A stretch of 20,632 nt of DNA from CAZBBB01 sp964490005 (GTDB lineage Bacteria; Planctomycetota; B15-G4). Every line of letters begins with the position of its first letter. Positions within the stretch are counted from its first letter, which is position 1. The notes below the pieces were generated by a model. The model was not told the origin of the DNA. It did not search any database and was given only the letters and a program-made list of their open reading frames with translations. The position numbers and the translations under genes are program-made. The stretch is from contig CAZBBB010000047.1 in assembly GCA_964490005.1 (NCBI GenBank), positions 1 to 20,632 of the forward strand. Reading direction: 5' to 3'. Of this stretch, positions 8,464 through 15,220 are shown in pieces.

Positions 8464-8755
8464 CGGGCGCCCCGGATCGACGCCCGCGCATGGCCGGCCA
8501 CCCAACGACGGGGGTGCGCGGACCGTTCGGGGCCGTCCGGTCGCGCCGCGCGCCCGCGCGCGGAGCGTCGGACCCGACCCGCGCGACCCCCTCGCCAGAA
8601 GTCCCGATCTGCGCTAGGGTGTCGCGCAACGGCGGTGGGCGGTGGGTTTCCGGCCGGGCGCGGCGACGCGCCCACGGGCGGCCGGCGGGTCGGCGCGGTG
8701 GCGCCGATCCGCTCGCGAAGAGACCCCATGGCCCGGCGTCGCGACGGGAAGCTCC
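8464..8755. other. Non-coding gap between transketolase-like and GNAT genes
   Basis: This is the body of a 396-base gap, unusual in a window where most gaps are under 100 bases. No open frame here looks like a real protein. A TAnnnT box, TAGGGT (8615-8620), with TCGCCA 17 bp upstream (8592-8597), could start a short transcript, but nothing else supports an RNA gene. Confidence 0.4.
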
Positions 8756-8783
8756 GTGACGCCCCGCGTCCGGCTGCTAGACT
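8756..8783 (+). promoter_or_regulatory. Promoter of the GNAT gene
   Basis: GTGACG (8756-8761) and TAGACT (8778-8783) are separated by 16 bp. The start codon follows at 8828, giving a leader near 38 bases. The -35 matches the consensus at four of six positions. Confidence 0.4.
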
Positions 8784-8827
8784 GGACCCTTTTTCGCACA
8801 CACTCGAAACACGGTGTTCACGGACCC

Positions 8828-9724
8828 ATGACCAGCGCGACCAAAGCGAAGACCCAGACACTGCGCGTGGCGGAGAAGATCCCGCGCTCGGTGGCCCTCG
8901 CCTTCCTCAAGGGAGCGCCGCGCGAGAACGTCTACCTGATCTCGCGCATCCTCAAGTCGGGCATGGACAACCCGCGCGACCCGGCCCACGGCGTGTTCCT
9001 CGGCGTCTTCGACGAGGACCAGTCGCTGCGCGGCCTGTGCTTCATCGGCAACTCGGGCACCATGGTGCTCTCGGTCGACGACCCCAACGTCGCCGACCTG
9101 CTCGCCGCCGCCGTCCACGAGCGTGGCCGCAAGTTCACGCTGGCCGTCGGCCAGGACGACGCGCTGCGCCTGTTCATGCAGCGCTGGGTCAAGCTCGGCG
9201 GCGCCAAGCCGGTGCTCGACCGGCGCCAGCCCTTCTACGTCATCGAGCCCCGCAAGCTGGCCAAGGGCATCAAGGAGATCGACATGGAGCAGGCCAGCCT
9301 CGACTCCATCGACGAGCTCACGGTGCTGGCCTGTGACATGGTCGTCGAGGACCTCAAGCTCAAGCCCGACGAGATCGACCGCCGCAAGTACCGCTTCCGC
9401 ATGACCGAGCGCATCGTCGAGGGGCGCGCCTTCATGTGCCGCAACGAGGCCGCGCAGGTCATCTTCAAGTGCGATCTCGGCGTGAGCGGCCCGGAGGGCG
9501 CGCTGCTCGAGGGCGTCTTCACGCCCAAGTCGGTGCGCGGCCAGGGCATCGCGACGCGCGCGATCTGGACGCTCTGCAAGGACATGTTCGCCGCCGAGCA
9601 CAAGGTGCCCTTCGTCGTGCTGCACGTCGACGAGAAGAACAAGGCCGCGCGCGCGGTCTACGAGAAGGTCGGCTTCAAGCACGTCGACGACTTCCGTCTC
9701 GTGCTGATGCCCACCGGGAACTGA
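8828..9724 (+). CDS. GNAT-family acetyltransferase with DUF4081-like N-terminus
   Basis: The 298-residue product has two parts. Residues about 15-150 resemble the DUF4081 domain found before GNAT domains: a short helix with L-A-F-L-K-G-A-P-R-E-N-V-Y-L, then a G-V-F-L-G-V-F segment, and R-R-Q-P-F-Y-V-I at its end. Residues about 155-298 form the acetyltransferase domain, with the acetyl-CoA-binding loop R-G-Q-G-I-A-T-R-A near 240 and the classical N-K-A-A-R-A-V-Y-E-K-V-G-F-K motif near 275. Such enzymes transfer an acetyl group from acetyl-CoA to an amine; the target is unknown. The start at 8828 was preferred because upstream codons in the frame are low-complexity. The ribosome site is weak. 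The gene converges on trxB. Confidence 0.85.
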   Translation: MTSATKAKTQTLRVAEKIPRSVALAFLKGAPRENVYLISRILKSGMDNPRDPAHGVFLGVFDEDQSLRGLCFIGNSGTMVLSVDDPNVADLLAAAVHERGRKFTLAVGQDDALRLFMQRWVKLGGAKPVLDRRQPFYVIEPRKLAKGIKEIDMEQASLDSIDELTVLACDMVVEDLKLKPDEIDRRKYRFRMTERIVEGRAFMCRNEAAQVIFKCDLGVSGPEGALLEGVFTPKSVRGQGIATRAIWTLCKDMFAAEHKVPFVVLHVDEKNKAARAVYEKVGFKHVDDFRLVLMPTGN

Positions 9725-9734
9725 ACGGGCGGCG

Positions 9735-9755
9735 CCGGGCGCGCTCGGCGCCCGG
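9735..9755. terminator. Bidirectional hairpin between GNAT gene and trxB
   Basis: CCGGGCGC and GCGCCCGG form a perfect 8-bp stem with a 5-base loop in the 41-base gap between two convergent genes. No U-tract is present on either strand. The stem is identical to that at 80-100. Confidence 0.45.
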
Positions 9756-9765
9756 AACGCCCCGC

Positions 9766-10692
9766 TCAGTGCCCCGCCAGGAAGCGCTCGGCGTCGAGCG
9801 CCGCGGCGCAGCCGGTGCCGGCGGCGGTGATCGCCTGGCGGTAGACGCTGTCGGCCACGTCGCCGGCGGCGAAGACGCCCTCGACCGAGGTGCGCGTCGT
9901 CCCGCGCAGCTTCACGTAGCCCTTCTCGGTGAGGTCGAGCCGCCCCTTGAAGATGTCGGTGTTGGGCTTGTGGCCGATGGCGACGAAGCAGCCGTCGATG
10001 GGCAGCTCGCTCGTCTCGCCCGAGGCCGTGTTCTTCAGCTTGAGCGCGCGCAGGCGGCGCTTGTCGGGCTGCGGGAGCATCTCCTCGACGACGGTGTTGA
10101 GCAGGAACTCGATCTTGGGGTTGTCCTGCGCGCGCTTGAGCATGATCTTGCTGGCGCGGAACTCCTCGCGGCGATGGATCACGGTGACCTTCTTCGCGAA
10201 CTTGGTGAGGTAGTTGCTCTCCTCCATGGCCGAGTCGCCGCCGCCCACGACCGCGACGTGCACGTCGCGGAAGAAGGCCGCGTCGCAGGTGGCGCAGGCC
10301 GAGACGCCGTAGCCCATGAGGTGGTCCTCGCCCTTGATGCCGAGCAGCATCGCGGTGGCGCCGGTCGCGACGATGACGGCGTCGGCCTGCACGACCTGAT
10401 CGTTGCTGTCGGTGAGCGTGAAGGGGCGCTGGCCGAAGTCGACCTGCTCGATGCGCCCGGGGTTCATCTCGGTGCCGAAGCGCTCGGCCTGCTCGCGCAT
10501 GAAGACCATCAGCTCGGGGCCCATGACGCCCTTGGGGAAACCGGGGAAGTTCTCGACCTCGGTCGTGATCGTGAGCTGCCCGCCCGGCTGCAGGCCCTCG
10601 TAGAGCAGCGGCTGCAGGTCGGCGCGGGCCGCGTAGATGGCGGCGGTGTAGCCGGCCGCTCCCGAACCGATGATCACGAGCTTGCGCGACAT
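9766..10692 (-). CDS. trxB: Thioredoxin reductase
   Basis: The 308-residue flavoprotein has the normal bacterial length and layout. It has an FAD-binding G-S-G-A-A-G near residue 9, G-G-Q-L near 37, the NADPH-binding G-G-G-D-S-A near 150, the redox-active C133-A-T-C136-D motif, H-R-R-E near 174, and a C-terminal A-A-G-D-V flavin motif near 275. The residue after C-A-T-C-D is Ala where Gly is common. It passes electrons from NADPH to thioredoxin in the cytoplasm. AAGGAG lies 7 bases before the ATG. It is divergent from xseA, and their promoter boxes lie only about 30 bases apart. Confidence 0.96.
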   Translation of the reverse strand: MSRKLVIIGSGAAGYTAAIYAARADLQPLLYEGLQPGGQLTITTEVENFPGFPKGVMGPELMVFMREQAERFGTEMNPGRIEQVDFGQRPFTLTDSNDQVVQADAVIVATGATAMLLGIKGEDHLMGYGVSACATCDAAFFRDVHVAVVGGGDSAMEESNYLTKFAKKVTVIHRREEFRASKIMLKRAQDNPKIEFLLNTVVEEMLPQPDKRRLRALKLKNTASGETSELPIDGCFVAIGHKPNTDIFKGRLDLTEKGYVKLRGTTRTSVEGVFAAGDVADSVYRQAITAAGTGCAAALDAERFLAGH

Positions 10693-10731
10693 GCAGGCAC
10701 TCCTTGCGACGCTGCGGACAAAGGGGCGCCG

Positions 10732-10737
10732 ATGGTA
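10732..10737 (-). promoter_or_regulatory. -10 box of trxB
   Basis: TACCAT on the minus strand lies about 40 bases upstream of the trxB ATG. No clear -35 element is seen at 16-18 bp; in the divergent arrangement that position falls next to the xseA box. Confidence 0.4.
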
Positions 10738-10766
10738 GCACGCGCAAGAGCCGCGGCGCCCGCCGC

Positions 10767-10772
10767 TACAAT
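10767..10772 (+). promoter_or_regulatory. -10 box of xseA, probable leaderless start
   Basis: TACAAT ends only 6 bases before the GTG start of xseA at 10779. Transcription normally begins about 7 bases after the -10 box, which places the first base of the mRNA at or next to the start codon. There is no Shine-Dalgarno sequence in between. Confidence 0.5.
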
Positions 10773-10778
10773 CGCGCC

Positions 10779-12275
10779 GTGAGCGAGTTCGACGAACCGC
10801 CGCTGGAGTGGGAGCTGCCCGGGGCGCCGGCGCCGCGGCCCGCGCCCGTCCGCCGCGAGCGCGAGGAGGTGCTGAGCGTCGCGCAGGTCGCCGAGCGCGT
10901 CGCGCGACTCGTGAAGGAGGGCTTCCCGCGCCGCTTCTGGGTCGAGGGCGAGACCGTCGAACTCGAGCAGGCCGTGCGGCGCGCGGCCGCGCGCGGCGGC
11001 CGCAGGCACTGGTACTTCCGGCTCGCCGACGCGCCCGGCGCCGACGGGCGTCCGAGCGCCGTGCTCAACGCCAAGCTGTGGGAGACGACGGTGCGCCGGC
11101 TCTTCGGCCCCGGCGGCCGGCTCGCGCGCGTGCTGCAGCCGGCCGACGGACTGCGGCTGCGCCTGCTCGTGAGCGCCGACTTCTACGCGCCCTTCGGCGA
11201 GTTCAGCCTGATCGTCGAGGACATCGATCCCGACGCCACGCTCGGCGATCTCGACCGGCGACGCCGCGAGCTGCTGCAGCGCCTGCTGGCCGAGGGGCTC
11301 GAGCAGCGCAACCGCCGGCACCCGCTGCCCGCCGTGCCGCTGCGCATCGGCCTGCTCACCGCCACCGACAGCGCCGCCTACAACGACGTGGTGCAGACGC
11401 TCGTCGCGAGCGGCTTCAGCTTCCGCATCCTCGCCTGCGACGTGCGCGTGCAGGGCGCCGAGACCGGGCGCTCGGTGTGCGCCGGCCTCGCGACGCTCGC
11501 GCGTCACGCGCCCGACGTGATCCTGCTCGTGCGCGGCGGCGGCAGCCGCATCGACCTGGCCGGCTTCGACCGCGAGGACATCGCGCGCGCCATCGCCGCC
11601 TGCCCGGTGCCGGTGCTCACCGGCATCGGGCACGAGATCGACTCCTCGATCGCCGACCTCGTCGCCCACCGCGCCTTCAAGACGCCCACGGCGGTCGCGG
11701 AGTTCCTGGTGCAGGCGCTGCACGACGCCCGCGCCGACGTCGACCAGGCCGTCGGCGCGCTCACCGACGCGCTGGCCGGACGCTTGTCGTCCGAGACGCG
11801 CGGCCTGCTCGACGGGGCGCGGCGCATCGGGCCGGCCGCGGCCGCCCGCCTGGCCGACGGCCACGCGACGCTGCTCGAGACGAGCGCCGCGCTGCGCCAG
11901 TCCGCGGGCGACGCGCTCGCGGCGCGGGCCGAGCAGCTCGTCGACGCGCGCTCGCGCCTCGCGCGCGGCCGGCACTTCGAGCGCCTCGCGACCTTCGAGG
12001 CGCTGCTGGGTTACGAGACGCGCCGCCTCGGCGCGCTGCTGGCCGCGAGCCACGAGCGGCGCGCGACGGACCTGGACGCGCTGCAGGCGCGGCTGGCGCT
12101 GCTCGACCCGCGGGCCGTGCTCGCGCGCGGCTACGCCTGGTTGCGGCGCGCCGACGGCGGCCTGCTCAAGGACGTCGCGGCCGCGCGCGAGGGCGAGGAG
12201 CTGAGCGTCGAGCTGCGCGACGGCGAACTCGACGTGCGCGTCGCGGGGCGGCGCCCGCGGCGGCCGGGCGCATGA
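10779..12275 (+). CDS. xseA: Exodeoxyribonuclease VII large subunit
   Basis: The 498-residue product has an N-terminal OB-fold (about residues 30-130) starting with V-L-S-V-A-Q-V-A-E-R-V and containing F-W-V-E-G-E. The catalytic domain (about 135-330) includes I-G-L-L-T-A-T-D-S-A-A-Y-N-D-V, the R-G-G-G-S motif near 250, and G-I-G-H-E-I-D-S-S-I-A-D-L-V-A-H-R-A near 285, followed by P-T-A-V-A. A long helical region and a short C-terminal domain with R-A-V-L-A-R-G-Y-A follow. Exonuclease VII degrades single-stranded DNA processively. The GTG at 10779 follows a -10 box too closely to leave a leader; the next in-frame GTG (10869) has its GAGGAG directly abutting. A 25-residue proline-rich extension precedes the OB-fold. 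The ATG of the next gene overlaps the stop (ATGA). Confidence 0.95.
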   Translation: MSEFDEPPLEWELPGAPAPRPAPVRREREEVLSVAQVAERVARLVKEGFPRRFWVEGETVELEQAVRRAAARGGRRHWYFRLADAPGADGRPSAVLNAKLWETTVRRLFGPGGRLARVLQPADGLRLRLLVSADFYAPFGEFSLIVEDIDPDATLGDLDRRRRELLQRLLAEGLEQRNRRHPLPAVPLRIGLLTATDSAAYNDVVQTLVASGFSFRILACDVRVQGAETGRSVCAGLATLARHAPDVILLVRGGGSRIDLAGFDREDIARAIAACPVPVLTGIGHEIDSSIADLVAHRAFKTPTAVAEFLVQALHDARADVDQAVGALTDALAGRLSSETRGLLDGARRIGPAAAARLADGHATLLETSAALRQSAGDALAARAEQLVDARSRLARGRHFERLATFEALLGYETRRLGALLAASHERRATDLDALQARLALLDPRAVLARGYAWLRRADGGLLKDVAAAREGEELSVELRDGELDVRVAGRRPRRPGA

Positions 12276-13339
12276 ACGCGCGAGGGCCCCGCGCCGCGGC
12301 CTGCGTCCTGGCGCTCGGGCTGACGGGCTGCGGCTCGGGCGACCGCACGGCCGCCGTGCTCCACGAGGCGCGCGGTCGCCCGGCGCCCGTGTTCGTGTTC
12401 GTCGTCGACAGCCTGCGCGCCGACCGCACGAGCCTGCACGGCGCCGAGCGCGACACGACGCCCTTCCTGCGCGCGCTCGCCGAGCAGTCGCTGGTCTTCG
12501 AGCGCGCGCTGGCGGCGGGCGGCGACTGCGCCGCCGGCTACGCGGCGCTCGTGGGTTCCGGGGCGCGGGCGCGCGCCGACGACCCGAACCCGAGCCCGAG
12601 GCGCGCCTGGCTGCCGACCGCGGCGCGCGAGCAGGGTTACGTGGCGCACGCGCTGCTCGCGCCGCCGGCGCTCGCGCCCTTCGCCGACGAGGCCGCGGGC
12701 TGGAGCAGCAGCAAGGCCATCCCGCCGCGACCCCTGCGCCCCTACGCGGATGCCGGCGACCTGCGCCCGCACCTGCAGCACGAGCTGCTGCGCCTGCCGC
12801 CGCCGCCCTTTCTGCTCTACGTGCACCTGGCCGACCCCGACATCCCCTGGCAGCGGCACGCCGAGCACGAGTTCGACCCCGGCTACGACGGCACCTTCGA
12901 CGGCTCGCCCGCGGCGCTGCAGCCCTTCCTCGCGCGCGCGCCGAGCCCGGCCAACCGCGCCCGCGCGCTCGACCTGTACGACGGCGAGGTCGCGGCGGTC
13001 GACGCCTGGCTGGCGGCGGCCGCCAAGCGGCTGCAGCAGCTGGGGCTGTTCGAGGCGTCCTGGCTGATCGTGACGGCCGATCACGGGCTCGAGCTGTGGG
13101 AGCCGGAGGCGCTCGGGCACGAGGGCCTGTCGGGCGAGGGCGTGCGTCACGTGCCGCTGCTCGTCAAGCCGCCCGGCGGCCTGCCGGCCGCACGGCGCAT
13201 CGACGAGGAGTTTCCGCTGGCCGACCTGCTGCCGACACTGCTCGACGCGCTCGGCCTGGCCGCGCCCGTCGATCTCGCGGGGCGCTCTTGGCTGCCGTGG
13301 CTGCTGCAGACCGCGCCCGCGCCGCCCGCCGCGCGCTAG
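12272..13339 (+). CDS. Sulfatase/alkaline-phosphatase-superfamily lipoprotein
   Basis: The 355-residue product has a short signal peptide with lipobox L17-T18-G19-C20, so it is probably membrane-anchored outside the cytoplasm. The fold signature is V-V-D46-S-L-R-A-D51-R, then T-T-P-F-L near 62-66, and the metal motif T-A-D270-H-G, with G-H-E-G near 285 and a D-L-L-P-T-L-L-D-A-L segment near the end. These belong to sulfatases and related phosphotransferases. The nucleophile region reads G-D-C86-A-A-G-Y. The C-x-P-x-R motif needed for formylglycine formation is absent, so it is unlikely to be a classical sulfatase. It is translationally coupled to xseA (ATGA overlap) and precedes xseB. The substrate is unknown. 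Confidence 0.8.
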   Translation: MNARGPRAAACVLALGLTGCGSGDRTAAVLHEARGRPAPVFVFVVDSLRADRTSLHGAERDTTPFLRALAEQSLVFERALAAGGDCAAGYAALVGSGARARADDPNPSPRRAWLPTAAREQGYVAHALLAPPALAPFADEAAGWSSSKAIPPRPLRPYADAGDLRPHLQHELLRLPPPPFLLYVHLADPDIPWQRHAEHEFDPGYDGTFDGSPAALQPFLARAPSPANRARALDLYDGEVAAVDAWLAAAAKRLQQLGLFEASWLIVTADHGLELWEPEALGHEGLSGEGVRHVPLLVKPPGGLPAARRIDEEFPLADLLPTLLDALGLAAPVDLAGRSWLPWLLQTAPAPPAAR

Positions 13340-13342
13340 ACT
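13337..13342 (+). promoter_or_regulatory. Possible internal -10 box before xseB
   Basis: TAGACT begins with the stop codon of the sulfatase-like gene and lies 27 bases before the xseB start. It equals the hexamers at 66 and 8778. No -35 element is seen, so xseB may simply be read through from xseA. Confidence 0.25.
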
Positions 13343-13369
13343 GGGCGCCCCTTCACGGAGGCAGGCGCG

Positions 13370-13711
13370 GTGGCGAAGAAGAAGGAACGGAGTTTCGCGG
13401 AGGCGCGCGCGCGCCTCGACGAGATCCTGGCACTCGTGGAGGGCGAGACCGCCGACGTCGACGAGCTGGCGGCGCTCGTGCGCGAGGCGGCGCAGCTCAT
13501 CCGCACCTGCCGCGACAAGCTCGGCGCGGCGCGGGCCGAGGTCAACAAGGTCGTGGCCGAACTCGCGAACGTGGAGGCCACCGTGCGCGACGAGGCCGAC
13601 GTGGACGCCGACGAGTCCGGCGCGGACGACGACGACTTCGACTCCGAGCCCGAGGACGACGCGACCGAGGACGGGGCGCGCGGCGCGCGCGGGGGCACGC
13701 TGCCCTTCTGA
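13370..13711 (+). CDS. xseB: Exodeoxyribonuclease VII small subunit with acidic tail
   Basis: The first 70 residues match the XseB helical hairpin: S-F-A-E-A-R-A-R-L-D-E-I-L-A-L-V-E, then an A-A-L-V-R-E-A-A-Q-L-I-R-T-C-R-D-K-L pattern, then a last helix with N-K-V-V. The small subunit binds XseA and is needed for its activity. The usual length is about 75-85 residues; this one has 113. The extra C-terminal part is strongly acidic (about 75-105) and ends G-G-T-L-P-F, similar in kind to the acidic tail and terminal Pro-Phe of single-stranded DNA-binding protein, although some XseB proteins also carry a Pro-Phe near the end. GTG start; GGAGG lies 8 bases upstream. Confidence 0.88.
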   Translation: MAKKKERSFAEARARLDEILALVEGETADVDELAALVREAAQLIRTCRDKLGAARAEVNKVVAELANVEATVRDEADVDADESGADDDDFDSEPEDDATEDGARGARGGTLPF

Positions 13712-13725
13712 GCGGGGCGCGTCGA

Positions 13726-13744
13726 CGCGGGCCCGTCGCCCGCG
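13726..13744. terminator. Bidirectional hairpin between xseB and the DUF6687-like gene
   Basis: CGCGGGC (13726-13732) and GCCCGCG (13738-13744) form a perfect 7-bp stem with a 5-base loop in the 34-base gap between two convergent stops. A 12-base palindrome, CGCGTCGACGCG, overlaps its left side (13718-13729). No U-tract is present. Confidence 0.4.
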
Positions 13745-13745
13745 C

Positions 13746-14792
13746 TCAGCAGGCGCGGACGGCGGGCCGCCCGGGGAGCACCGCGCGCAGCGCGTCGATC
13801 ACGGCGCTCGGGAGCAGGCGGCTGGGCGGATCGTCCTCGACGTCGGGGTCGTCGAAGTCGGGCTCGTCGCGCCGGTCGGCCGCGCCGAACCCCAGCTCGG
13901 GCACCGGCGCGTCGATCGAGCCGCACCACCAGCGCGGCGCGCCCGGCCCCGCGCGCCCCTCGGCCTCGTTGAGCCGGGCCACGACCTCGCCGAGCGGCAC
14001 GCGCGGCGGCGGGGCGGGGCGCGCGAGCACGAACCACGACTCGTCACGGTAGCGGAAGCGGTAGCGAAAGCCGGCCCGCGACGGGCGCACGTAGAGCACG
14101 CGGTTGGCCGTCCCTGCGGCGTGGTGCAGGCCGATCGAGGTCGTGGGGCGGTCGGAACTCACCAGCGCGAGGTCCTCGGCTTCGAAGGTGCGCACGGAGA
14201 TGCCCGTGCCGGCCTCGATGCGCGCGACGTCGCCGGCGATCTCGTCGAAGCGCTCGGCCCACAGCGCGCGGTGCGCGAAGGGGTCGTCGAGCACGGCGGG
14301 CAGGTGCTCGAAGCACCAGGCGTAGCTCGCCGCCCGACGCGTGCGGTCGTCGGCGTCGGCCGGCAGCCGACCGGCCAGCGGCGAGTGCGGCCCGTGGCCC
14401 AGGCGCATGATCGTGAGATCGACGGCGAGCGCCGCCGGGCCGTGCCAGGTCGAGAAGTCGCCCGTCGCCGCCGCCGCGAGCAGTGCCGGCGCGCGCGGCA
14501 GGGCCTGGTCGGGCGACAGCAGCGCGAAGGCCGAGAGCGCGCCGTCGGTGTCGTAGTGGTTGTTGGCGATCGTGTCGAAGGTGCCGATCAGGGCCCGGCG
14601 CTCGGCCGGCGAGAGCCGGGCGAAGGCCAGCGCGATGCCGGTCGACAGATCGTGCCTGAGGGCCGCGGGCGTGCTGTTCCCCGGCCAATGGCTGAGGCTG
14701 CGGACGCCCGGCTCGGTGCCGTCGACCCAGACCGTACGGGCCGGATCGGGCGCCGCGGGCTTGAACTCGAAGCGGAGCGCCTCGAGGCTCAG
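13746..14792 (-). CDS. DUF6687-like protein, non-AUG start
   Basis: I do not know the function. The 348-residue frame shows V-W-V-D-G-T near 21, S-L-S-H-W-P-G-N-S-T-P near 32-42, a conserved-looking N-N-H-Y-D-T-D-G at 77-84, and an R-L-G-H-G-P-H region near 155. The C-terminal third has R-Y-R-F-R-Y-R-D-E-S-W-F and an acidic D-D-P-D-V-E-D-D. The first two motifs recall DUF6687 proteins (recognised from memory, moderate certainty). The His/Asp-rich motif could bind metal. No signal peptide is seen. The frame has no ATG, GTG or TTG near the expected N-terminus. The only candidate is the CTG at 14792, which overlaps the histone gene's stop as CTGA, so coupled initiation is likely. No Shine-Dalgarno precedes it. 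A real upstream frameshift cannot be excluded. Confidence 0.65.
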   Translation of the reverse strand: MSLEALRFEFKPAAPDPARTVWVDGTEPGVRSLSHWPGNSTPAALRHDLSTGIALAFARLSPAERRALIGTFDTIANNHYDTDGALSAFALLSPDQALPRAPALLAAAATGDFSTWHGPAALAVDLTIMRLGHGPHSPLAGRLPADADDRTRRAASYAWCFEHLPAVLDDPFAHRALWAERFDEIAGDVARIEAGTGISVRTFEAEDLALVSSDRPTTSIGLHHAAGTANRVLYVRPSRAGFRYRFRYRDESWFVLARPAPPPRVPLGEVVARLNEAEGRAGPGAPRWWCGSIDAPVPELGFGAADRRDEPDFDDPDVEDDPPSRLLPSAVIDALRAVLPGRPAVRAC

Positions 14793-14986
14793 AGGTCGCA
14801 GGGGCGGACGGTCGACCGCTTGTTCTCGGTCGTGCGCACCGCGGCCCTGTCGAGGGCTTCCCGGACGAGGCCCGACACCGCGTCGGTGAGGTCGCCGGAG
14901 CACATCAGGCCCTTGGCCTTGATGTACGCCTTGACCTTGCTGCCGATGACCAGGCTCTCCTTGCCGCTGTCGTCCATGTCGTCCAT
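14789..14986 (-). CDS. Single-domain bacterial histone
   Basis: The 65-residue product has a short acidic start (M-D-D-M-D-D) and then a histone-fold pattern. Helix 1 contains V-I-G-S-K-V-K-A-Y-I-K (13-23) and is followed by a short loop. A long helix 2 runs from about D32 to N55 (D-L-T-D-A-V-S-G-L-V-R-E-A-L-D-R-A). Loop 2 has K56-R-S-T-V-R-P-C-D64. The R-x-T-V-x-P-x-D end is the hallmark of archaeal, NF-Y-type and bacterial histones. Like the Bdellovibrio histone, the protein stops at or just after the start of helix 3. Such proteins dimerise and bind DNA. A GGAG site lies 7 bases before the ATG at 14986; a second in-frame ATG is at 14977. It is the first gene of a two-gene unit, overlapping the next gene by 4 bases. 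Confidence 0.75.
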   Translation of the reverse strand: MDDMDDSGKESLVIGSKVKAYIKAKGLMCSGDLTDAVSGLVREALDRAAVRTTENKRSTVRPCDL

Positions 14987-15064
14987 GTCTGCTCTCCAGG
15001 GCGCTGGGTTTGGGTGCCGGGCGGGCGGGCGGACGATCCGCGCGGACTCCCGTTCCGCTCCGCC

Positions 15065-15093
15065 CCTGTACCACCCCGCCTGCGGAGTCGCAA
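15065..15093 (-). promoter_or_regulatory. Promoter of the histone gene
   Basis: On the minus strand, TTGCGA (15093-15088) and TACAGG (15070-15065) are separated by 17 bp. The leader to the ATG at 14986 would be about 70 bases. The -10 match is imperfect. Confidence 0.35.
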
Positions 15094-15141
15094 GTTCCGG
15101 CGTGCGGCGCGCGGCCCCCGGGATTGCGCCGCGCGACCCGA

Positions 15142-15170
15142 TTGAACCGCCCTCGCGCGAAGGGTAAACC
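15142..15170 (+). promoter_or_regulatory. Promoter of the tandem lipoprotein genes
   Basis: TTGAAC (15142-15147) and TAAACC (15165-15170) are separated by 17 bp. The first lipoprotein gene begins at 15221. It is divergent from the histone promoter about 50 bases away. Confidence 0.45.
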
Positions 15171-15220
15171 CGAGACCGCATCTCCTCAGACTCACCGCCG
15201 ACGTGCGGGAATCCATGCCC

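Noticed and set aside
5945..8629. Minus-strand open frame extending upstream of the CvpA-like gene across the transketolase-like gene
   Set aside because: The extension lies antisense to a recognisable enzyme and has low-complexity composition. Only the part from 5944 down shows a protein family pattern.
5134..9336. A 1400-codon open frame on the plus strand
   Set aside because: It is extremely rich in Arg, Ala, Pro and Gly and overlaps several genes with clear family motifs in other frames. It is a product of high GC content.
10704..10778. Upstream TTG start for xseA at 10704
   Set aside because: It would run over the trxB leader and both promoter boxes and adds a basic, unrelated segment. 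The GTG at 10779 directly follows a -10 box.
14789..15074. Longer N-terminus for the DUF6687-like gene reaching back through the histone gene
   Set aside because: The upstream part of that frame is low-complexity, whereas the histone frame has a clear fold pattern, its own ATG and ribosome site. The two cannot both be real over 200 bases.
15203..15220. Earlier starts (GTG 15203, ATG 15215) for the first tandem lipoprotein
   Set aside because: They would add a short polar lead and place the putative GGGA ribosome site inside the gene or too close. The ATG at 15221 gives a compact lipoprotein signal peptide. They cannot be fully excluded.
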